Shown piece by piece: positions 44,119-52,979 of a DNA stretch of 64,000 nt (positions within the stretch are counted from its first letter, which is position 1; every line of letters begins with the position of its first letter). A program made the translations under genes and the position numbers. The notes under the pieces are model-generated. The model was not told where the DNA came from, did no database searches, and was given only the letters and a program-made list of their open reading frames with translations. Source of the stretch: Pseudomonas sp. ok272 (GTDB lineage: Bacteria; Pseudomonadota; Gammaproteobacteria; Pseudomonadales; Pseudomonadaceae); assembly GCF_900109995.1 (NCBI RefSeq), contig NZ_FOCB01000002.1, positions 352,981 to 416,980 on the forward strand, in the 5' to 3' direction.

Positions 44119-45069
44119 TTAAGGAGTAGTCGTCAGGGTGATCATCACGCCGGCGGTGACCTTGTTGCTGTCCGAGTGCTTGACCCAGTTGGCTGCCGAA
44201 CCTACAGCGGCCAGAGTTGGGTTCGCGCCACCGACCGCGTCCTTCCAGCTGTAACCCAGCACATCGATGTTGACGGTGCCCTCGGCGCGATAGCCAATAC
44301 CGAGATTTTCTTCGTCGTCCACGTTGTACGAGCGGAAGCCCGGGGCCTGGGATTCGGTGATCACCACCGCGTTAGGCAGCAGGCCGAAGATCACGTCCGC
44401 TGGAGCGGTATCGGTAACCAGTACCGGCTTGCCGAGGGTGCCAGGGAGACCGCCGTAAATAACGACGCCAGCTTCTTCGTAAACTTTGTTGGCGATGGCT
44501 TCGTCGACAATGTCGAAGTAGGCCGAAGAGTGCATGACCCACAGAGCAATGCGGCCGAACTTGTCGCCGAACTTGCGCATGCCGCGAGTCAGGGTCTTCT
44601 TGCCGTCGGTTTCGATGTTGGCAGTGACCACCATGCTGGCGTTGGAGCTGATAGCGGCACGCAGAGCTGCGGTGGCGTACTGGATGAAGCCTTCCAGGGT
44701 TGCGTCAGCTACGTCGGCGCCGATGATCTGGGAGAACTCGTCTACCGGACGACCGCGACGTTTGAACGCTTCTTCGGTGGTCTGGTACGGGCCGTACTTC
44801 CACGGAGCCTTGACGCCCACCGCTTCGCCGGCGCCGATCTTCTTCGCAGTTACCTTGCCGACGGAGTTGACGTCGCGGTGCTCAAGCGAGCCGCCGATTT
44901 TGTAGAACGAACGCTTGCGGAAGTCGCCTTCGATCAGCTCGTTGTCGAGAACGATCGCCCCGTTGGACGAAGCGTTGAACACATCGAGGTTGTCCTGGAC
45001 ACGCTCCAGGTATGCAGTTTGCGCCTCATCGTTATAGATGATCAGGTCGCTGTTGACGGTTGTTGGCAT
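44119..45069 (-). CDS. Major capsid protein
   Basis: The 316-aa protein lies between scaffold and connectors and has features of a phage major capsid protein: an N-terminal helical arm, the central IGADVADATLEGFIQYATAA segment, GRIALWVMHSSAYFDIVD, and a C-terminal PGFRSYNVDDEENLGIGYRAEG region. The HK97 fold is expected from context. It starts directly downstream of the scaffold gene. Confidence 0.85.
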   Translation of the reverse strand: MPTTVNSDLIIYNDEAQTAYLERVQDNLDVFNASSNGAIVLDNELIEGDFRKRSFYKIGGSLEHRDVNSVGKVTAKKIGAGEAVGVKAPWKYGPYQTTEEAFKRRGRPVDEFSQIIGADVADATLEGFIQYATAALRAAISSNASMVVTANIETDGKKTLTRGMRKFGDKFGRIALWVMHSSAYFDIVDEAIANKVYEEAGVVIYGGLPGTLGKPVLVTDTAPADVIFGLLPNAVVITESQAPGFRSYNVDDEENLGIGYRAEGTVNIDVLGYSWKDAVGGANPTLAAVGSAANWVKHSDSNKVTAGVMITLTTTP

Positions 45070-45081
45070 GAGTGAGTCCCC

Positions 45082-45810
45082 TTACTTGGGCAATTGCAGG
45101 AATGCGGTTTGGCCGTGCTTGCGCTGGTAATCGCGCTTTTGCTCGGAGGTCATTTCGGAGCGTTTGAATGCAGCCTGGCCGCCACCCCCGCCCGGGGCTT
45201 GTGTCCCTGAAGCCCTTGGCCACAGGTGAGGTGCGTTTTCGCGCAATGATTCCGCCCATTCGAGAGGAGTCAGTGGGGTTTTGCCGTCTTTGCCGAGGAT
45301 GGTCTGGCCAGACTCATCGACGGCGACCGCTTCGCCCTCGTCATTCAGTGAGAACACGCCCTTGGCGCGCAGGATGATGTCGTCGGTTGCTTCCGGCAGA
45401 GCGCCGGCTTTCAGTGCTGCACCGCGCACCGAGTCGCCCAGGACTTTGCCCTGGAACTTGGCAGCGAAGGCTTCTGCCTTCTCGGCGCGCGTGGTGATGG
45501 CCTTCAGTTGCTTGTCGGTATCAGCGCGCAGGCGCTCGGTCCGACGGTTGAAGACTTCGTCCACCTTGCCCTCTGTCAGCAGCTTGGTTTCTTCGTCTTG
45601 GCCAGCACGACTCAGCAGGCCTTTGACGGCGTCGATGTCGATGCCTTCAAACTGGGTTTCAAACTGGGTCAGCTTGCCGGTGGTGTCCTTCAGCTTGCCC
45701 AGTAGTTCCGAGTTCTTGGTTTTCAAACCAGAAACGGATGCTTCAACGGCAGTCGCGATAGCGGCCTTGATTGCCGGGTTTTCCAGGTCGATTTCGTTTT
45801 CTTCTGCCAC
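45082..45810 (-). CDS. Capsid scaffolding protein
   Basis: The 242-aa acidic protein is helical and Lys/Glu-rich with a coiled coil at about residues 30-60 (TKNSELLGKLKDTTGKLTQF). A linker and a basic C-terminus (KRDYQRKHGQTAFLQLPK) follow, which would bind capsid subunits. Its position immediately before the capsid gene fits a scaffold. An intercistronic hairpin lies upstream. Confidence 0.82.
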   Translation of the reverse strand: MAEENEIDLENPAIKAAIATAVEASVSGLKTKNSELLGKLKDTTGKLTQFETQFEGIDIDAVKGLLSRAGQDEETKLLTEGKVDEVFNRRTERLRADTDKQLKAITTRAEKAEAFAAKFQGKVLGDSVRGAALKAGALPEATDDIILRAKGVFSLNDEGEAVAVDESGQTILGKDGKTPLTPLEWAESLRENAPHLWPRASGTQAPGGGGGQAAFKRSEMTSEQKRDYQRKHGQTAFLQLPK

Positions 45811-45850
45811 GTTGATGCACCCCTTGGGTATGTTTCGCCCGCTTTGCAGG

Positions 45851-45874
45851 CAATAAAAAACCGCCCGCAGGCGG
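45851..45874 (-). terminator. Intercistronic hairpin before scaffold gene
   Basis: CCGCC/GGCGG arms on the minus strand are followed by TTTTTTATTGCCTGCAAAG, the same junction wording as before gpJ and gpI. Confidence 0.6.
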
Positions 45875-45892
45875 CTGATTGAATGTGCTCGA

Positions 45893-46978
45893 TTAAATGC
45901 CGGCGCGCTCGAACGCCAGTGGTTCGAGGCTTTTCATCTGGGCCAGGGTCAGTGGCGCGAAGTTGCGATCAAGCTGCAGCTCGGTGAAGCGCTGGACGGT
46001 TAAACCACCCTCCCGGAACAGCTTGGCCCGCATTGGGCCGATTGCCTTGTCCTGAAACGCTGCCGGCTGATCTTTAAGCCAGTGGTAGTAGTCGAGACTG
46101 GCGCTGACCTGTTGTCCACCATCTGCCCCCACCGAAGCCCGCGTAGCGCCCTTGGCGAACATCGCGCTGAGCTTGGTCAGCATGATGAACGTGGTTCGGC
46201 AATTCGGGTGAAACGGCGGCCTTGGCCCGGAATCTACCGGAAACCGGCGGTTGTCCATCGAGCGGCACTGCTGGCTGGTCTTGCTGTCCAGCGTGGCCAC
46301 CATCTGGATCTCTTCGACGATATCCGTGTTGGCCTTGGCCACCTCCATGCGAGCCTGGGACGACACATGCTGAATCGCGGTGTGCACGACCGTACTGGCG
46401 TTGCGGTTGGTGGTAGCAAGAATCCCGTCCTTGTAGCCGGCCGCTTTGGTGCCGCGAATGTTGCGGATGATCTGGAAGTTCGTCTGACCTTCAAAGAAGC
46501 CCTGCCGGATGGTGCCGGTAACGCGTTCACGTTCTGCACCGGTCCACCCCTTGATGAAGGCCTTCAGCAGCTTCCCACCACCAGTACCGCGCACACTGAG
46601 CGGATTTGTCAGCACTGCCGTACGGATCGCTGCAGCTGTCGGCGCGACTACATCTAGCGACACACCAACCGGCGCAGACCTGGCAAGACTGGTTGCCTCA
46701 AACTCTGCCTCGTAGTTGGCGATGTCCACCAGGTCGAGGTTCAGTTGCGCGCTGTATCGGTCGAAAATGCCCAGCAGCAGGCTATCCACTTCCTTCAGCA
46801 GCGCTTCGAGGCGCTTTACGTTGTACTCGGTCAGGTCCGACTGGGTGAGCCTGTCGCGGATCGAGCGGTCAATCTCCTTGAGGAAGGGGGCGAACTTGCC
46901 AACCTCCCCAGCCTTCAGCTTTTCAAGGAAGACCGCGTGCCGGATCGTGGCGTCAAGGATTGCTTGGTTTACCGCCAT
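45893..46978 (-). CDS. Head morphogenesis protein (Mu gpF-like)
   Basis: The 361-aa protein belongs to the phage head morphogenesis (SPP1 gp7/Mu F) family, with RTAIQHVSSQAR-type middle and the conserved C-terminal metal-binding-like motif SQQCRSMDNRRFPVDSG followed by PPFHPNCRT. It overlaps the portal gene end by 26 bases. Members are packaged or act in capsid assembly and ejection. Confidence 0.87.
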   Translation of the reverse strand: MAVNQAILDATIRHAVFLEKLKAGEVGKFAPFLKEIDRSIRDRLTQSDLTEYNVKRLEALLKEVDSLLLGIFDRYSAQLNLDLVDIANYEAEFEATSLARSAPVGVSLDVVAPTAAAIRTAVLTNPLSVRGTGGGKLLKAFIKGWTGAERERVTGTIRQGFFEGQTNFQIIRNIRGTKAAGYKDGILATTNRNASTVVHTAIQHVSSQARMEVAKANTDIVEEIQMVATLDSKTSQQCRSMDNRRFPVDSGPRPPFHPNCRTTFIMLTKLSAMFAKGATRASVGADGGQQVSASLDYYHWLKDQPAAFQDKAIGPMRAKLFREGGLTVQRFTELQLDRNFAPLTLAQMKSLEPLAFERAGI

Positions 46979-48371
46979 TTGGTGTTACCTCGTCATCCAG
47001 GCCCAGGCCATCACCCTGCTCTTGCAGCTCACCATCGATCTGAAGGTCAGTGCGCTCTGGCGCGATCAGGCCCAGCTTGCGCAGGTAGGCCCGAAGATCC
47101 GCTTTCGCGAAGCCGCCGTTCTGCCACAAGCCAACCAAGGCCGTGATCATCTGCGGATCAGCCGTCAGCTCGACGAACTCCTGATTCACCTGGTAGGCGA
47201 CTTTCTTGTCGGCGATACCCATGTAGGCGCAGCACCACATAAGCGCCCGCGTGTAGGCCTCGCTGACGTTGGCAACGCAACCGGCCAGAACCGAAGTGGA
47301 TGCCGACTGATCGCTGCGGGACTCGGTGGCGGTCTTGGTCGCAAGCGACGCCACCACCATCCTCGCGCCCAACTCGATCATCATCTGGTTCTTGTCACCC
47401 ATAGCCTCTTTGACCAGGGTGTTCGGTAGTGGCTGCGCATAGGCGAAGGCACCGCCGGCAGGAAGCAGCATTGGCGCCCGGGAACCGACGTAAATACCGT
47501 TTTTCTCCATGTGGTCACGCCATTGCTCATCAAGTCCAGAGATCCACGGCTGAGCCTGCCCACACCAGAAAACGCTATCTTCGTAGTCGGCACTGTTCCG
47601 GTAATGGCCCAGGTTGATCATGGCGATGTCGTACAGCGGCGACTCATCAATGCTTGGGTCGTTGTTCTGCGCGCCGACGAAGGTGAACGGAATCTCTTTG
47701 AGGCGTCCAGTGACACCTTCAGGCTTGAATTCGTCGGTGACCGCCAGCGGCCCACCACCCTTCGGCCCTGACCGGCGCCAGACCCGGCACACAAAGCCAT
47801 CATCTTCCAGCGCCAGCTCCCGATACTGCTCAACTGTCTTGAACCCGAAGCCCTCCGGAATCTCGGGCGACTCGCGCAACACCACCAGCGTCAGCACGCT
47901 GTGCCCGTTCACCATCCCGGTGCGCCAGTTGATGATGTCTTCAGCGCAGTAGGACAGGATCACTGCGTGCCCGCCGATGCCGTCGTCTTGGTGATAGTCG
48001 ACGTACAGGCCATGCCGACCAGCCTCAAGCACCTTTTCCAGCGTGCCTTGGGAGTGCTGATAGATGCTCACCCCGGAGCCGTTCGCGTTGTCCTGCAAGT
48101 ATTCCAGCTTCGTCGGTACAGTCAGCGTCGGATCTTTGTGGAAGGCCAGCCCGAGCAGACCGTTTCGGGTGTGCCCGGTAGCGTTTTTGAACACTGCGCG
48201 CTCGCGGTAAGCCCGGTTCCGATCTTCGTTCTCCGGCGACTTGTCGTGCGAGTTGATGTACGGCAACCGGGGCACCACTCGGTGCTGGCCGGCGCAGACG
48301 TCGCGAACGGTCGCCCAGCGGTCCAGCACTGCCGTGTATTCCGCCCGCTTGAAGGAGACGTCGTTGCTCAT
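46953..48371 (-). CDS. Portal protein (DUF4055)
   Basis: The 472-aa protein matches the DUF4055 family, the portal subunits of some siphophages. The start region includes RWATVRDVCAGQHRV, and the body contains NGLLGLAFHKDP and HGLYVDYHQDD. It lies directly after TerL with a 4-base ATGA overlap. It forms the dodecameric DNA-entry ring. Confidence 0.88.
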   Translation of the reverse strand: MSNDVSFKRAEYTAVLDRWATVRDVCAGQHRVVPRLPYINSHDKSPENEDRNRAYRERAVFKNATGHTRNGLLGLAFHKDPTLTVPTKLEYLQDNANGSGVSIYQHSQGTLEKVLEAGRHGLYVDYHQDDGIGGHAVILSYCAEDIINWRTGMVNGHSVLTLVVLRESPEIPEGFGFKTVEQYRELALEDDGFVCRVWRRSGPKGGGPLAVTDEFKPEGVTGRLKEIPFTFVGAQNNDPSIDESPLYDIAMINLGHYRNSADYEDSVFWCGQAQPWISGLDEQWRDHMEKNGIYVGSRAPMLLPAGGAFAYAQPLPNTLVKEAMGDKNQMMIELGARMVVASLATKTATESRSDQSASTSVLAGCVANVSEAYTRALMWCCAYMGIADKKVAYQVNQEFVELTADPQMITALVGLWQNGGFAKADLRAYLRKLGLIAPERTDLQIDGELQEQGDGLGLDDEVTPNGGKPSNP

Positions 48372-49669
48372 CGGGCGTATCCCATTTTGATAGCGGTGAC
48401 CGGTTTGATGATCGGGTACTCGCGGTGAATGAAGTAGCCGCCGGCGTCGTTCGCGTGATCGATGCCGGCGGTTTTATCTGGCTCCCCGTTCGCACCCCAC
48501 ACCTGCTGCTCCAGGCCGTCGGCGTAGGTTGGGCAGGTAAATGGGTTGATCAGGTAGCGGCGCTCGCCCTGCGCGTTGCAGAAGGCGGCGTTCATTGCGT
48601 TGATTCGATCCTTCACCGGCGGGTTTGCCGCTGGAGCGATGACCGCGAAGCCGGCCTGCTTGAGCATGGCCAGGTCGGTGATGCTGGCGTTCACGGACTT
48701 GCGCGAATCACCCGATGCATCCGGGTAGATCCTGATCTCGCAGGTCTTCTTGAAGTCGTTGCCGTCGTGCTGCCAGTAGCGCTCTTTGATCCGGCGGATC
48801 ATGTCGGGCGTGTCGTAGCCGTCGATCAGCTCATCCACCGCCCTGGGCAGTCCCTGGTCGCGCTTGACGTGGGTGATCGCCGCCATCTTGCCAACGTTGA
48901 AGTCCATCCCGATGAACAGGGGCTCGCCAGGCTGCACGGTGTCGAAGCATCCGTTGAGCTTGCGGTCGTAGGCCGTGTAGATCGTGCCGGACGTCAGGTT
49001 GACGAACTGGCCCTTGAGGTACGCCATGATCAGCTGTGGCGGGTACGACTCCATCAGGGAAGCGATGTAGTCATCCGGAAGGTTCAGCTCGTTGTCGAAC
49101 GTGCTGGCCTGCACCAAGCCATACATCTCATTGAGTGACGGCTTGTCGCGTAACTGCTTCACGAACTGCAGGAAAACGAACTTGAAGCCTTCCGGCGTCG
49201 TGGTGACGTCCACCCCGTTCTTCAGCCCAGGCAGGTTGTAGCGCATCCGAGCAATGATCTTGCGCCAGGCTTGCTGCGCCTTGATGGCGGTCAGCACGTC
49301 CAGCTCATCCACTAGGGCATGGCCGATCTTGAAACCGACAATCGTCTGCGGCTTCTCCATCGACCGGCAAATCACAGTACCGCGGTACTGCCGGCCGCTG
49401 TAGATATGAACCTCATGGTTCGCCTGGTTGATCTTGGTCTTCAGCCCCCAGTCGTAGGCCACCTCATCCATGGTCGGATAGAAGATGTCCCGGATCTGCG
49501 GGTAAGTCGGTGCGAAGTAGCCAGCGTTGACGCCGGGCCACTCCATGAAGTGCTTGCTCAGCGCCGAGCATCCAACCCAGGTCTTGCCTGAGCCGAACCC
49601 GGCAACGAAAGCGCGGAATTTGTGGGGCAGCGTGAGGAACTGAGCCTGCGGAACGTTAAGGCTCGGCAT
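48368..49669 (-). CDS. Terminase large subunit
   Basis: The 433-aa packaging motor has the ATPase P-loop AGFGSGKTWVG near residue 28, a Walker B-like region ALVDELDVL, and a nuclease domain with IGMDFNVG and EIRIYPDASGD, the acidic residues of the RNase H-like site. The ATG at 49669 has GAGGA 8 bases upstream; the frame's first ATG at 49684 has none. It overlaps the TerS gene end slightly. Confidence 0.9.
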   Translation of the reverse strand: MPSLNVPQAQFLTLPHKFRAFVAGFGSGKTWVGCSALSKHFMEWPGVNAGYFAPTYPQIRDIFYPTMDEVAYDWGLKTKINQANHEVHIYSGRQYRGTVICRSMEKPQTIVGFKIGHALVDELDVLTAIKAQQAWRKIIARMRYNLPGLKNGVDVTTTPEGFKFVFLQFVKQLRDKPSLNEMYGLVQASTFDNELNLPDDYIASLMESYPPQLIMAYLKGQFVNLTSGTIYTAYDRKLNGCFDTVQPGEPLFIGMDFNVGKMAAITHVKRDQGLPRAVDELIDGYDTPDMIRRIKERYWQHDGNDFKKTCEIRIYPDASGDSRKSVNASITDLAMLKQAGFAVIAPAANPPVKDRINAMNAAFCNAQGERRYLINPFTCPTYADGLEQQVWGANGEPDKTAGIDHANDAGGYFIHREYPIIKPVTAIKMGYAR

Positions 49670-50117
49670 TCGGCTTCCTCGCATCCACCACGTCGACCTG
49701 GATACGGGTCGGGATCACTGGTTCGTCGCCAGTCTCTTCCTTCCGCGCCCGGTTGACGTAGATGTCACCGGTTTCCTTCGCAGCCTGCTCGAGGATCTGC
49801 ATGGCCAGGCCAATGTTCTTCATCGTCTCGGCCTTCTCCACAAAGCGGTTCATGGCGCGGAGGCGGAAGGCGCGGTTGGCGATCGGGATGTCAGCTGTCT
49901 CTTCGCGGAATCGCTTTCGGGTGTCTTCGAACATCGTCACCCAGCGCTTTGCCAGGCCTTTACCCGATGTCTTCGTTGGGTCGTGTGTTTCCACCTGCTG
50001 GCGGGTTACAACAACGCCATGTTCTTTCTGGACAGCTTCAACGACCTGTGAGGGCGTGTCGAAGCACGCCAGGGCCTGAACGATAAAGGCCTTCACGTCG
50101 TTTTGAAGGGCTGCCAT
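49656..50117 (-). CDS. Terminase small subunit (DUF2280)
   Basis: The 153-aa protein matches DUF2280: a helix-turn-helix start (VKAFIVQALACFDTPSQVVE, then VTRQQVETHDP) and a helical oligomerisation region. It recognises the packaging site (cos or pac) near its own gene. It precedes TerL with a small overlap. Confidence 0.85.
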   Translation of the reverse strand: MAALQNDVKAFIVQALACFDTPSQVVEAVQKEHGVVVTRQQVETHDPTKTSGKGLAKRWVTMFEDTRKRFREETADIPIANRAFRLRAMNRFVEKAETMKNIGLAMQILEQAAKETGDIYVNRARKEETGDEPVIPTRIQVDVVDARKPNAEP

Positions 50118-50148
50118 AGATTCTCATCCGTCCAGAGCCTGTCCAGAA

Positions 50149-50772
50149 TCAGGCCGACTTGAGCAGACAGGTTCCGCAGGCCCTCGATATGTTCAATTTC
50201 CCCACCTCAGCAGGACTGTTTGCAGCGTCCACCAACACTTGAACGTCGGGGCTTGCGCCATAGCGGCGGACCACACCGACGAACTCTTCGACGTCGTGGC
50301 CCTGGAGCTTGATCTTCGGTGCGCCGTCTTGGGTGAATGCTGGTTGACCGTACTTGTCGGTCGCGTGAGCCAGGTGATAAAGCTCGTGTTCAATGAGTGC
50401 GCAGAAGTCGATGTCGCTGCAGTGGGCGCAGTAGTCAGCAGCCAGCGTGATGATAAAGTCCGGCACGTCGCCGAACCAATCACGCATCTGCTGCTCCATC
50501 CGGGCTTTCTGCCAACCACCGGCGCGGAACGCTACCTGCTCGACCTGGCCCAAGACTGTCCTTCCCTGTTTGGCGAAGCTCGACGACGCCCACATGATCC
50601 GGATGTCTGCATCCAGAAGGTGGGCATGGTCTTCGTTGTGAATGCTGCCGGTGTCGGCGAGGATCTCGGCTTGGAGCCATTCCCACACTTCAGGTGCTGG
50701 CGTCAGGCGAACGCCGAAGTCAGAAAGCTCGGACAACTCAAGTAACGATTTTGGCGGGAGAGGCCTTTGCAT
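50149..50772 (-). CDS. Putative phage metallopeptidase
   Basis: The 207-aa protein contains the zinc-peptidase motif IEHELYHLAHA (HExxH) at about residues 125-135 and cysteine pairs CAHCSDIDFC and CGTC. This pattern is that of the putative phage metallopeptidase family. GGAGG is 7 bases before the ATG at 50772. It lies just before TerS in the packaging group. Its substrate is unknown. Confidence 0.75.
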   Translation of the reverse strand: MQRPLPPKSLLELSELSDFGVRLTPAPEVWEWLQAEILADTGSIHNEDHAHLLDADIRIMWASSSFAKQGRTVLGQVEQVAFRAGGWQKARMEQQMRDWFGDVPDFIITLAADYCAHCSDIDFCALIEHELYHLAHATDKYGQPAFTQDGAPKIKLQGHDVEEFVGVVRRYGASPDVQVLVDAANSPAEVGKLNISRACGTCLLKSA

Positions 50773-50847
50773 GTGCAGCCCTCCAACTTGAAATAGTGGC
50801 GCGTTGCCGGTATTGGTGAGGATCAACTCATCCGCAAGGAAAGCAAC

Positions 50848-51051
50848 ATGGCCTCAGTTATCGAAAGCACGTTGTCAGCAGGTAAGTACATCGACACCCA
50901 GGCTGTCTCCAGGCCTCACGCCGTAGCCGCAGCTTTGGAAATCATTGCCGGCCTTGCAGCGAGCGGAGGGTCCGGCGTCAATCTTGGGTATGAATTCGAG
51001 CAACTCTCAAGCTACGCCGACAAGATCCAAGAAGCTCTGAAAGTGAAGTGA
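50848..51051 (+). CDS. Small hypothetical protein, opposite strand
   Basis: The 67-aa product is helical with a glycine-rich middle (ASGGSGVNLGYEFEQLSSYA). AAGGAA lies 6 bases before the ATG. It is transcribed against the late operon from its own promoter between the metallopeptidase and the DUF-like genes. I do not recognise it. Confidence 0.6.
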   Translation: MASVIESTLSAGKYIDTQAVSRPHAVAAALEIIAGLAASGGSGVNLGYEFEQLSSYADKIQEALKVK

Positions 51052-51082
51052 TCCACCCGTGCCGCACTCACCTGCGGCACAC

Positions 51083-51337
51083 CTACCCTTCCGCGCTATC
51101 CAGCAGCACATCAATCAGCTTCTGCTCGCCCAGGCGCATCGCACCTAGGCATTGCAGGTCATCGCATTTGGGGCCGAGGCCGAACACGGTGACCTCTCCC
51201 TTCGCGCCGATCAGGGTCAAGGCGCCCACGGTGCATTCAGGATGCTCACCGGCATCGAGGTCATCGGCGATCTTGCGCAGGGTCTTGGCAGCATCGCGCC
51301 AGTCTTCCCGCTTGAACTCCAGAACCTTGACGGTCAT
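51083..51337 (-). CDS. Small phage protein, 84 aa
   Basis: The product begins MTVKVLEFKREDWRDAAKTL and has a beta-rich second half with a CxxxxC pair. It overlaps the upstream gene by four bases (ATGA). Genes of this type are frequent in Pseudomonas prophages; the function is unknown. Confidence 0.6.
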   Translation of the reverse strand: MTVKVLEFKREDWRDAAKTLRKIADDLDAGEHPECTVGALTLIGAKGEVTVFGLGPKCDDLQCLGAMRLGEQKLIDVLLDSAEG

Positions 51338-51525
51338 TCGGTCACCATTTGGTGTGTCTGTGCGTGTGCATGGCCGTGAAGCAGGCTCACGATCAGGCCT
51401 TGAGGAAGGCCGGCAGCCTTGGCAACGTCCACGGCTTCGGCAATGGCCTTGTCGAGAGCGCTCACTGCCGTGTTGATGTCAGGGCTCATTGGCAGCACGT
51501 GCCGCAGGCGCGTGACGTTGCTCAT
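51334..51525 (-). CDS. Small phage protein, 63 aa
   Basis: The product starts MSNVTRLRHVLPMSPDINTA; GAGG lies 9 bases before the ATG at 51525, at the foot of a 36-bp palindrome. It contains a histidine-rich segment HGHAHAQTHQ near the end, a possible metal site. The longer frame to 51555 begins inside the palindrome. Confidence 0.6.
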   Translation of the reverse strand: MSNVTRLRHVLPMSPDINTAVSALDKAIAEAVDVAKAAGLPQGLIVSLLHGHAHAQTHQMVTE

Positions 51526-51535
51526 CCGAAAACCT

Positions 51536-51571
51536 CGCGCCACGATTTGGCGCATTCGAAAACGTGGCGCG
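51536..51571. repeat. 36-bp palindrome, copy 1
   Basis: Thirteen-base arms with one mismatch (CGCGCCACG core) flank a 10-base loop, directly upstream of a phage ribosome site. Copy 2 at 57267-57302 has the same 13-10-13 geometry and a related CACGTTTT arm. Confidence 0.65.
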
Positions 51572-51573
51572 GA

Positions 51574-51891
51574 TTACTGCGATACCCGGTTGAGGGCTTC
51601 GTCCGCTTTGTCGGCAGCCTGGGCAGCAGTGGTCGCAGCCTTCGTGGCTTTGTCGGCAGCGGTACCCGTTTGGCGAGTCAATTCTTCCAAGCGCTTGTCC
51701 CGCTCAGTCATGGCGGTGTCGTAAGCCTTTCGGATGTCGGTCACCTGGCTACTCTGTTTCTCGGCGAGCGACCAGTAGGCGGCCTGGTAGCCGAGAACGG
51801 CACCGCCACCCACCAGCACGACGGCAATGGCCCAGACCTCGGTCCGGCGCCACCACCGGCGTGCGATAAATTCCAATGCGCATCTGTCCAT
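51574..51891 (-). CDS. Membrane-anchored helical protein, possible lysis role
   Basis: The 105-aa protein has one membrane helix (about residues 20-38) and a long alanine-rich helical tail. It overlaps the 51891-52268 gene by one base. Paired small membrane proteins at the head of the late operon in Pseudomonas siphophages are often annotated as holin or Rz-like, but the evidence here is topology and position only. Confidence 0.55.
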   Translation of the reverse strand: MDRCALEFIARRWWRRTEVWAIAVVLVGGGAVLGYQAAYWSLAEKQSSQVTDIRKAYDTAMTERDKRLEELTRQTGTAADKATKAATTAAQAADKADEALNRVSQ

Positions 51892-52268
51892 CAGGCGATT
51901 CCTCCCAGCTTGGTGCGCAGGCGAGTAATCTCGTCGCTCTGCTGCGTCACGCGGTCAGTGAGTTGAGCGACCTGGCTGGTCAGGGCCTCGATCTTGCCTT
52001 CCATGCGCCCAACGGCGGCGGCCAGATCATTCCGCTCTTTCGCGAACTGATCAGCGCGGGCCTCGGCTTCTTTGCGGGCGGCGCGCTCCTGGTTCAGCAG
52101 TTCGTTCAGCCGCTTCAGCGTGCCGATATCGGCGCTATCCATTGCGCGGTCGGTCGCATCCTTGGACAGGAAACGGCGCAGCCAAAGCAGGCCGCCCAGT
52201 ACAACGGTGGCGCTACCGCCCAGCCAGGTAGCTGTGCCTGGGCCGAGGTCAGTAGGATCCATCGTCAC
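51891..52268 (-). CDS. Holin-like membrane protein with coiled coil
   Basis: The 125-aa product has a short extracytoplasmic head (MDPTDLGPGTATW), one membrane helix (about residues 14-32) and a long coiled coil (residues 50-120). It is the first gene after a strong terminator, so it probably begins the late transcript. A holin or anchor role is an inference. Confidence 0.55.
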   Translation of the reverse strand: MTMDPTDLGPGTATWLGGSATVVLGGLLWLRRFLSKDATDRAMDSADIGTLKRLNELLNQERAARKEAEARADQFAKERNDLAAAVGRMEGKIEALTSQVAQLTDRVTQQSDEITRLRTKLGGIA

Positions 52269-52629
52269 TCCATGAAGAAAATGGCCTTCGCCAGCAATAG
52301 GTCAGCCCCGGCGGCACTCCCTGCTCAGTGCGAAGGGTGTGGTGGGGCCGAAAACGAAAAGGCCTCGATCAATGTCGAGGCCCTGAATAGGTGCGCGGTC
52401 TTTCCCGCCGTCTGCCGAAGGCCTTCCCAGCGTCGACGCCCCATTGCATCGATCTCGCTGATCCAGTCTCGCGCCACCCTGCAAGCATGTGAGGTCAGGG
52501 TGCGCGGGCTGCCGGTGTTTTCTCGTAGCGCTGCACTACCGGCTAACAGCGGCCAGGCCTTCCGTGAGGCTGTCCTGGCTACAGTAAATTTCAGGCAATA
52601 AAAACCCGACGCAGTGGCCGGGCTCTGTT
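52269..52629. other. Non-coding gap, candidate late promoter region
   Basis: No ORF with a start signal is convincing. The gap lies downstream of the gene in the lambda Q position and holds a strong leftward terminator at 52351-52382 and a hairpin-T-run junction at 52605-52622. By analogy with lambda pR' and tR', it may hold the late promoter. An open minus-strand frame with a protein-like stretch (ARDWISEIDAMGRRRWEGLR) crosses it without a start codon. Confidence 0.4.
52351..52382 (-). terminator. Strong terminator ahead of late genes
   Basis: On the minus strand perfect 8-bp arms GGCCTCGA/TCGAGGCC with a 6-base loop are followed by TTTTCGTTTT. It stands just upstream of the holin-like genes, as tR' does in lambda, and would need antitermination for late expression. 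Confidence 0.8.
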
Positions 52630-52845
52630 TCATTCGGATTCGCTGTTGCGTGCGATTTTTTCCTGCAGGGTGAGCTCGCCGAGCTTTCTCGGATTGCCGC
52701 ACATCCAGCAGGAGCAGATTTTGCCGTGATTCGCAAAAACCCCAGCGCTCCTCTCGCTGGTTGACCAGCACGCGTGAGCGCGCTGCTTCGCGTAAAAGCG
52801 GGTCTTTATGCGGCGTGTATCGTGTCGTCGTTGAGCTCTAGACAT
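52630..52845 (-). CDS. Small zinc-finger-like phage protein
   Basis: The 71-aa basic protein starts MSRAQRRHDTRRIKTR and has the metal-binding pair ICSCWMCGNPRK. TAGGAGA lies 6 bases before the ATG. Short proteins with this start and CSCWMCGNPR core are common in phages of gamma-proteobacteria. The function is unknown. Confidence 0.72.
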   Translation of the reverse strand: MSRAQRRHDTRRIKTRFYAKQRAHACWSTSERSAGVFANHGKICSCWMCGNPRKLGELTLQEKIARNSESE

Positions 52846-52979
52846 GTCGTTCTCCTAAGCCGAAGACGACGAAGCCCCGGCAGATTTCTCTGGCGAGGCT
52901 TTTCGAATCAGTCCTACACACGCAGGAATGACAGGATGGAGATAATTTCGCTCATCCGCTCACTGATGTCAACAGGCAA

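Noticed and set aside
26295..45874. Repeated hairpins as a CRISPR array
   Set aside because: Copies are kilobases apart, are single hairpins with T-runs at gene starts and have no regular spacers. I see no CRISPR array in the window.
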